In this document: positions 58,944 through 64,000 of the stretch, one piece after another
How positions within the stretch are numbered: position 1 is the first letter of the stretch
Layout: the number at the start of each line of letters is the position of its first letter
Source of the DNA: Halomonas smyrnensis AAD6
GTDB taxonomy: Bacteria; Pseudomonadota; Gammaproteobacteria; Pseudomonadales; Halomonadaceae
Length of the DNA stretch: 64,000 bases
Assembly: GCF_000265245.1 (NCBI RefSeq)
Contig: NZ_AJKS02000014.1
Location: 21,574-85,573, forward strand
Direction of reading: 5' to 3'
Made by a program: the position numbers and the translations under genes
The notes under the pieces: model-generated
What the model was told of the DNA's origin: nothing
Databases searched by the model: none
The model's input: the letters and a program-made list of their open reading frames with translations, nothing else

Positions 58944-59663
58944 TCAGTCGTCGAGCCACTGCTCGGCGATCACCTCGTCGACCTCCTCGAGGCCGGCGAA
59001 GCGCGCCGGGCGCACCAGCCCCCGCTTGCTGTCGTCCACCACCAGGAACCGCCGCTGGGCGGTGGCGATGGCGGCCTGCTTGGGCGCCACCTCGTGGAAG
59101 TGGAAGCAGCTCAGTCCCTGGCGCTCGTCCACGCCGGCGGCGGTCAGAAACGCCTTGTTGAGGCCGAAGCCGCGGATAGACTCGCCGATGTCGTCGCTGG
59201 AGAACGAGCACGACGAGGCGTGGTAGACCCCGCCCAGCAGCCACAGCCGCACCCCCGGGCGCTTGCTGACCGCCTCGGCGATGTTGAGCGCATAGGTCAC
59301 CACCGTCAGCGACATGTCGTCGGGCAGGCCTGCCGCCAGCGGCGTCAGGGTCGTGCCGCAGTCGATGAACAGGGTGTCGCCCTCCTCCAGGGTCGCCAGC
59401 GCCCGCTGGCACAGCCGCCGCTTGGCCTCGGCGTTGCGGTCGCGCTGCACGGCCAGGTCATAGACCGGCGCGTGGCGCGGATCGCTGGCCAGCATCAGAT
59501 GGCCGCCGATCAGCACCAGGCTGCCGTCCGAGCCCGCCAGGTCCCGGCGAATGGTCATCTCCGACACCTCGCACAGCGCCGCCGCCTCGGCCAGGCGCAG
59601 GCTGCCGCCCTGTCCCAGCGCCCGCTGCAGGCGCAGCAGCCGCCCTTCACTTCGTTCGTTCAA
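58944..59663 (-). CDS. deoR: DeoR-family repressor of nucleoside catabolism
   Basis: A 239-aa DeoR protein. LRLAEAAALCEVSEMTIRRDLAG is the winged-helix HTH, and FIDCGTTLTPLAAGLP and GLSCFHFHEV belong to the sugar-phosphate sensor domain. It resembles E. coli DeoR in overall pattern. I choose the TTG at 59663 because GGGAGAGG lies just upstream and the alignment begins there; GTG 59690 and ATG 59744 are in-frame alternatives. It is divergent from the Tsx-like porin, nupC, deoC and deoA. Confidence 0.85.
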   Translation of the reverse strand: MNERSEGRLLRLQRALGQGGSLRLAEAAALCEVSEMTIRRDLAGSDGSLVLIGGHLMLASDPRHAPVYDLAVQRDRNAEAKRRLCQRALATLEEGDTLFIDCGTTLTPLAAGLPDDMSLTVVTYALNIAEAVSKRPGVRLWLLGGVYHASSCSFSSDDIGESIRGFGLNKAFLTAAGVDERQGLSCFHFHEVAPKQAAIATAQRRFLVVDDSKRGLVRPARFAGLEEVDEVIAEQWLDD

Positions 59664-59765
59664 CGCCTCTCCCTCTTCGCCCTGTTTCACACCCCGAAGC
59701 GGCGTTCGCCGTATCGGCTCCCTGAATCCGCGTCGCTCCCGCATGCCGGGGGTTGCGACGCCAAA

Positions 59766-59781
59766 TGTGATTAAAATAACA
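59766..59781 (+). promoter_or_regulatory. CRP/Vfr-like site upstream of the porin gene
   Basis: TGTGA-TTAAAA-TAACA (59766-59781) matches nine of ten positions of the CRP half-site consensus. It partly overlaps the DeoR-like palindrome, so activation and repression may compete, as at E. coli deo promoters. Confidence 0.55.
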
Positions 59782-59792
59782 TAGCCATGTTA
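59777..59792. promoter_or_regulatory. DeoR-like operator palindrome
   Basis: TAACAT-AGCC-ATGTTA (59777-59792) is a perfect 6-bp-arm palindrome in the deoR-porin divergent region. The outer TAACA resembles the E. coli DeoR operator ends. A possible promoter, TTGCGA (59753-59758) with TAACAT as -10 at an 18-bp spacer, would be blocked by it. Confidence 0.62.
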
Positions 59793-59940
59793 CCCAAATA
59801 ACAAACACGCCGCTCGCCATCCCGTTCGCCCGTCATGACCGGGCCCATGCCCCCAGTCGACGTGAGCGACAGCCTGGCGCGCCCCCGGCGCCTCACCCGA
59901 CAACAACCGCGACCAACAACATTCAGAGAGCCGACTCCCC

Positions 59941-60771
59941 ATGCCGATTTCCCTCGCTCCCCGTCACAGCGTCTCCCTGGCCGGCCTGCTGCTGGGCGCC
60001 ACCGCCCTGCCCGCCGTCGCATCCGACGACGCCGCCTCGGCCCTCAGCCCGCAGTGGTCGTTCGCCAACGTCTCGGTCAACTACCTCGACTGGTCCGACG
60101 GCACCGAAGAGCGCACCGCCACCAACGCCGCCAAGGGCGACTTCTTCTACCTCGAGCTCGAAGGCGGCGTCGGCTTCGACTGGGGCGAATTCTACGGCTT
60201 CTACGACTTCGAGAACCCGCAGAACGAGACCAGCGAGGAAGACGGCCGCGACAACCGCCGCAGCGCCGCCAAGGTCACCTCGCACCTCTATCTCGGCGAC
60301 ACGCCCTTCTCGCTGTACTTCCACGTCTACGATTTCCGCGACTACGGTTACGATAGCGAGGAGCAGGATCGCGTGGCCGGCCTCGGCTATCGCCACACCT
60401 TCGCGGGCGGCCTGTGGTTCAAGCCGTTCATCGGCAAGGCCTGGGTCGAGAGCGGGAGCGGCGCCTACAGCGGCGAGAACGGCTACATGGCCGGTTGGGT
60501 GCTGGGCTACGACTTCCAGGCCTTCGGCGAGGCCTTCAGCCTGACCAACTGGCACGAGCAGACCTTCGAGCGCGACGACGAGTACCTGCGCGAGAACTAC
60601 GTCAACGGCCCCGCCGGCGAGCTGGGCACCAACGGCGCCGTGGCGCTGTGGTGGCACCCGATCGAGGAGATCACCACCGGCGTGCAGTATCGCTACTCGA
60701 ACAACAAGCTGGGCACCGCCGATGACTACCAGAATGCGATGATCTATACCCTCAAGGTCAACTTCCTGTAA
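59941..60771 (+). CDS. Tsx-like nucleoside-specific outer-membrane channel (OmpK family)
   Basis: The 276-aa porin has a signal peptide ending AVAS|DD and about twelve beta strands. WSFANVSVNYLDWSDG, DFFYLELEGGVGFDWGEFYGFYDFENP and the end AMIYTLKVNFL match Tsx/OmpK proteins of Vibrio and Halomonas. It probably brings nucleosides across the outer membrane ahead of NupC. The ribosome site before the ATG is weak (GAGAG). First gene of the deo transport operon. Confidence 0.9.
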   Translation: MPISLAPRHSVSLAGLLLGATALPAVASDDAASALSPQWSFANVSVNYLDWSDGTEERTATNAAKGDFFYLELEGGVGFDWGEFYGFYDFENPQNETSEEDGRDNRRSAAKVTSHLYLGDTPFSLYFHVYDFRDYGYDSEEQDRVAGLGYRHTFAGGLWFKPFIGKAWVESGSGAYSGENGYMAGWVLGYDFQAFGEAFSLTNWHEQTFERDDEYLRENYVNGPAGELGTNGAVALWWHPIEEITTGVQYRYSNNKLGTADDYQNAMIYTLKVNFL

Positions 60772-60776
60772 CCTGC

Positions 60777-60811
60777 CGCGCCTCTTGACCCATCGCCGGC
60801 CTCGAGGCGCG
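60777..60811 (+). other. Intercistronic hairpin between porin and nupC
   Basis: CGCGCCTC and GAGGCGCG form an 8-bp stem (60777-60784 with 60804-60811). It may protect the porin mRNA or partially terminate transcription, raising porin expression over the downstream genes. Confidence 0.5.
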
Positions 60812-60849
60812 ACGCGCGCGCCTCTGCCATCAACCACAAGGACATCCCC

Positions 60850-62118
60850 ATGACCTTGCTCATGAGCCTGATCGGTATCGCGACGCTGATCGCCATCGCC
60901 GTGCTCTTCTCCAGCAATCGCCGCGCGATCCGCCTGCGCACCGTGGGCGGCGCCTTCGCCATCCAGGCCGGCATCGGCGCCTTCGTGCTCTACGTGCCGG
61001 CCGGGCAGGAAGTGCTCGCCACCGTCTCCGAGGCCGTCAGTCAGGTGGTGCTCTACGCCAACGACGGCATCGACTTCGTATTCGGCGGCCTGGCCAACGC
61101 CGAGTCCTCCGGCTTCATCTTCGCCATCAAGGTGCTGCCGGTCATCATCTTCTTCTCCTCGCTGACCGCGGTGCTCTACTACCTGGGCATCATGCAGTGG
61201 GTGATCCGCCTGCTCGGCGGCGCGCTGCAGAAGGCGCTCGGCACCTCGCGCACCGAGTCGCTCTCGGCCACCGCCAACATCTTCGTCGGCCAGACCGAAG
61301 CCCCGCTGGTGGTGCGGCCCTTCATCGCCAAGATGACCCAGTCGCAGCTGTTCGCGGTGATGTGCGGCGGCCTGGCCTCGGTGGCCGGCTCGGTCATGGC
61401 CGGCTATGCCGCGCTGGGCATTCCCATGGAATACCTGGTGGCCGCCTCCTTCATGTCCGCCCCGGGCGGGCTGCTGTTCGCCAAGCTGCTGCTGCCCGAG
61501 ACCGAGGAGCCCGAGGACAGCGTCTCCGCCGCCGAGGAGCGCCTCGACGAGGAAGAGAACCATCCCAGCAACGTGCTCGATGCCGCCGCCTCCGGCGCCA
61601 GCTCCGGCCTGATGCTGGCGGCCAACGTCGGCGCCATGCTGCTGGCCTTCATCGGCCTGATCGCGCTGCTCAACGGCATCCTCGGCGGCATCGGCGGCTG
61701 GTTCGGCTTCGACTCGCTGAGCCTCGAGCTGCTGCTCGGCTGGCTGTTCTCGCCGCTGGCCTTCCTGCTCGGCGTACCCTGGAGCGAGGCCACCCTGGCC
61801 GGTTCCTTCATCGGCCAGAAGCTGGTGGTCAACGAGTTCGTCGCCTATATCAACCTCGCCCCCTACCTGAGCGGCGACCAGATGGTCGCGGCCACCGGCG
61901 AGGCGCTGTCCGACCATTCCGCGGCCATCCTGTCCTTCGCCCTGTGCGGCTTCGCCAACCTGTCGTCGATCGCCATCCTGCTCGGCGGCCTCGGCACCAT
62001 CGCCCCCAGCCGGCGCCACGATATCGCCCGCCTGGGCCTCAAGGCCGTGCTCGCGGGTACCCTTTCCAACCTGATGTCCGCTACCCTTGCCGGCTTCTTC
62101 ATCGCCCTCGGGGCATGA
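60850..62118 (+). CDS. nupC: Concentrative nucleoside transporter NupC
   Basis: A 422-aa CNT-family symporter that takes up nucleosides from the periplasm. [12 protein letters not shown] and LVVNEFVAY are the substrate- and cation-binding motifs of CNT proteins, with about eight helices and two re-entrant loops. AAGGA lies before the ATG. It is between the porin and deoC. Confidence 0.96.
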   Translation: MTLLMSLIGIATLIAIAVLFSSNRRAIRLRTVGGAFAIQAGIGAFVLYVPAGQEVLATVSEAVSQVVLYANDGIDFVFGGLANAESSGFIFAIKVLPVIIFFSSLTAVLYYLGIMQWVIRLLGGALQKALGTSRTESLSATANIFVGQTEAPLVVRPFIAKMTQSQLFAVMCGGLASVAGSVMAGYAALGIPMEYLVAASFMSAPGGLLFAKLLLPETEEPEDSVSAAEERLDEEENHPSNVLDAAASGASSGLMLAANVGAMLLAFIGLIALLNGILGGIGGWFGFDSLSLELLLGWLFSPLAFLLGVPWSEATLAGSFIGQKLVVNEFVAYINLAPYLSGDQMVAATGEALSDHSAAILSFALCGFANLSSIAILLGGLGTIAPSRRHDIARLGLKAVLAGTLSNLMSATLAGFFIALGA

Positions 62119-62124
62119 ACCGGC

Positions 62125-62153
62125 GACACCGCGGCCCGCTCGGCCGCGGTGTC
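62125..62153 (+). terminator. Hairpin between nupC and deoC
   Basis: A perfect 12-bp stem (62125-62136 with 62142-62153, 5-nt loop) is followed by ATTCTTA. It lies 6 nt after the nupC stop and 38 nt before deoC. It resembles a leaky intrinsic terminator, so deoCA may be expressed at a lower level than nupC or have its own start. Confidence 0.65.
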
Positions 62154-62190
62154 ATTCTTACTCCAGGCCCCTTTCCTACAGGACCACGAC

Positions 62191-62973
62191 ATGACCGATC
62201 TGCAACGCGTTGCCCGCCAGGCCCTGCCGCTGCTGGACCTCACCAGCCTCAACGACGACGACACCGATGCCACCGTCGAAGGCCTGTGTCAGCGCGCCAA
62301 GACGCCGATGGGCAACCCGGCGGCGATCTGCATCTACCCGCAGTTCATCGTCCCGGCCCGCCGTGCGCTGACCGCCCACCGCCTGAACGACAGCGTCAAG
62401 ATCGCCACCGTCACCAACTTCCCCGACGGCGGCGACGACGTCATGCGCGCCGCCCGCGCCACCCGCGAGGCCGTGGCCTCCGGCGCCGACGAGGTCGATG
62501 TGGTCTTCCCCTACCGCGCGCTGATGGCCGGCGACGAAGGCGTCTGCCAGGACCTGGTCGAGATGAGCAAGGCCGCCTGCGGCGACGCCACCCTCAAGGT
62601 CATCCTCGAGACCGGCGAGCTGAAGGATCCGGCGCTGATCCGCCGCGCCGCCGAGCTGGCCGTGGAAGGCGGCGCCGACTTCCTCAAGACCTCCACCGGC
62701 AAGGTCGAGATCAACGCCACGCTGGAAGCCGCCGAGATCCTGCTCGAGGTGATCCGCGACAGCGGCCGCGACATCGGCTTCAAGGCCGCCGGCGGCGTGC
62801 GCACCACCGAGGATGCCGCGGCCTACCTGCAGCTCGCCGAGCGCATCATGGGCGCCGGCTGGATCTCCCCGGCCCACTTCCGCTTCGGCGCCTCCGGCCT
62901 GCTCGACGACCTGCTGATGAACCTCGGTGCCTTCGACGCCCCGGCCGCCGACGGTGACGAGGACGACTACTGA
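62191..62973 (+). CDS. deoC: Deoxyribose-phosphate aldolase
   Basis: The 260-aa class I aldolase splits deoxyribose-5-phosphate to acetaldehyde and glyceraldehyde-3-phosphate. The Schiff-base lysine is Lys166 in FLKTSTGK, and [10 protein letters not shown] contains the second catalytic Lys (about 198). AGGA precedes the ATG at 62191. Length matches E. coli DeoC (259 aa). The stop overlaps deoA (TGATG). Confidence 0.97.
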   Translation: MTDLQRVARQALPLLDLTSLNDDDTDATVEGLCQRAKTPMGNPAAICIYPQFIVPARRALTAHRLNDSVKIATVTNFPDGGDDVMRAARATREAVASGADEVDVVFPYRALMAGDEGVCQDLVEMSKAACGDATLKVILETGELKDPALIRRAAELAVEGGADFLKTSTGKVEINATLEAAEILLEVIRDSGRDIGFKAAGGVRTTEDAAAYLQLAERIMGAGWISPAHFRFGASGLLDDLLMNLGAFDAPAADGDEDDY

Positions 62974-64000
62974 TGCTTCCCCAGGAAGCCATTCGCACCA
63001 AGCGCGACGGGCGGCCGCTGCCGCCCGACGCCATCCGCGAGCTGGTTTCCGGCATCGCCGACGGCGGCCTGTCGGACGCCCAGGTCGGCGCCCTGGCCAT
63101 GGCCATCACCCTGCAGGGCATGGACGACGCCGAGACGGTGGCGCTCACCGAGGCCACCCGCGACTCGGGCGAGGTGCTCGACTGGTCCGGGCTCGACCTG
63201 CCCGGCCCGGTGCTCGACAAGCACTCCACCGGCGGCGTCGGCGACCTGGTCTCGCTGGTGCTCGGCCCCTGGGTCGCCGCCTGCGGCGGCCACGTGCCGA
63301 TGATCTCCGGGCGCGGCCTCGGCCACACCGGCGGCACCCTCGACAAGCTCGAGGCCATCCCCGGCTATTCGGTCACCCCGGACACCGCCACCTTCCGCCG
63401 CCTGGTGAAGGAGGCGGGCGTGGCGATCATCGGCCAGACCGGCAGCCTGGCCCCGGCCGACAAGCGCCTCTACGCGGTGCGCGACGTCACCGCCACCGTG
63501 GAGTCGCTGCCGCTGATCGTGGCCTCGATCCTGGGCAAGAAGCTCGCCTGCGGCCTCGACGCCCTGGTGATGGACGTCAAGGTCGGCAGCGGCGCCTTCA
63601 TGCCCACGCCGGAGGCCTCACGCGAGCTGGCCGAGGCCATCGCAACGGTGGCGAGCCGCGCCGGCACGCCGACCACCGCGCTGCTGACCGACATGAGCCA
63701 GCCGCTGGCGCCCTGCGCCGGCAACGCCGTGGAGGTGCGCGAGGCACTGGCGGTACTGACCGGCGAGCGCCGCGGCGGCCGCCTGCTCGAGGTCACCCGC
63801 ACCCTGGCCGCGGAGATGCTGCTGGCCGGCGGCCTGGCCGCCGACCGCGACGCGGCGCTCACCCGGCTCGACGAGCGGCTGGCCTCCGGCGCCGCCGCCG
63901 AGCGCTTCGCGCACATGGTGGCCGGCCTCGGCGGCCCGAGCGACCTGCTCGAGCGCGCCGACGCCCACCTGCCCGCCGCGCCGGTGGTGCGCGAGGTCCG
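62973..64000 (+). CDS. deoA: Thymidine phosphorylase, 3' end missing
   Basis: The first 342 codons are in the window, starting at the ATG that overlaps the deoC stop by one base. It cleaves thymidine with phosphate to thymine and deoxyribose-1-phosphate. The family signature KHSTGGVGD and [20 protein letters not shown] are intact, and [10 protein letters not shown] follows. The frame stays open to the window end, about 100 codons short of the normal 440 aa. The gene is truncated only by the window. Confidence 0.96.
   Translation, partial: MLPQEAIRTKRDGRPLPPDAIRELVSGIADGGLSDAQVGALAMAITLQGMDDAETVALTEATRDSGEVLDWSGLDLPGPVLDKHSTGGVGDLVSLVLGPWVAACGGHVPMISGRGLGHTGGTLDKLEAIPGYSVTPDTATFRRLVKEAGVAIIGQTGSLAPADKRLYAVRDVTATVESLPLIVASILGKKLACGLDALVMDVKVGSGAFMPTPEASRELAEAIATVASRAGTPTTALLTDMSQPLAPCAGNAVEVREALAVLTGERRGGRLLEVTRTLAAEMLLAGGLAADRDAALTRLDERLASGAAAERFAHMVAGLGGPSDLLERADAHLPAAPVVREV

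Overview
The window looks like a chromosome segment of a high-GC gammaproteobacterium, most likely a halomonad (Halomonas or a close relative). The evidence is the strong G/C third-position bias, the divergent gltA / sdhCDAB-sucA block, a cytochrome bo3 operon, and an osmolyte-type glucosylglycerate locus. I see no phage, transposase, plasmid or CRISPR signature. Gene density is high and nearly every reading frame is ordinary core or envelope metabolism. The taxon is an inference from gene content, not a database result.

Left third (1-20.3 kb): TCA-cycle genes come first. The 5' tip of sucA and sdhB-A-D-C lie on the minus strand, divergent from gltA across a region with two recognisable sigma-70 promoters. 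A tRNA-Ala(GGC)/tRNA-Glu(UUC) operon follows beside gltX. Next are an SDR oxidoreductase, an XRE regulator, a lipoprotein, a DksA-like zinc-finger protein, dusA and an AstE/AspA-family deacylase. A tripartite RND efflux system (tolC-like, acrA, acrB) has its own TetR repressor nearby. The octamer TGAATGTA recurs upstream of tetR, acrA and tolC and outlines a small regulon.

Middle (20.4-45.7 kb): this part carries housekeeping and detoxification genes: alpha/beta hydrolase, fructosamine kinase, fasciclin protein, two NUDIX hydrolases, a 2OG-Fe(II) oxygenase, a MOSC protein, an L-Asp/Glu racemase and an EamA exporter. A minus-strand fatty-acid oxidation block (acyl-CoA dehydrogenase, 3-hydroxyacyl-CoA dehydrogenase, crotonase) follows. 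Then come MFS, methyltransferase and VOC genes, and an envelope run (DUF4870-like, LpxL-type acyltransferase, opgG, opgH). Two TPP riboswitches 1.2 kb apart precede tenA and thiC, with a 111-nt palindromic REP-like element and a heptamer repeat between them. A zntA-type metal ATPase has a classic 19-bp-spacer MerR-family promoter.

Right third (45.9-64 kb): a glucosylglycerate module comprises a GH13_18 phosphorylase converging on gpgS-gpgP. After it come a beta-barrel protein, a class V aminotransferase, a YIP1-family protein, cyoABCDE, a CBS-BON protein, and a nucleoside-salvage regulon. In that regulon deoR is divergent from a Tsx-like porin, nupC, deoC and a deoA truncated by the window end, and the intergenic region holds a DeoR-type palindrome and a CRP-like site.

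Best candidates for further attention are the glucosylglycerate synthesis/phosphorolysis cassette, the TetR/RND operator set, the REP-like element with its adjacent microsatellite, and a DnaA-box-rich intergenic region near the tRNAs. None is clearly a wholly new system.
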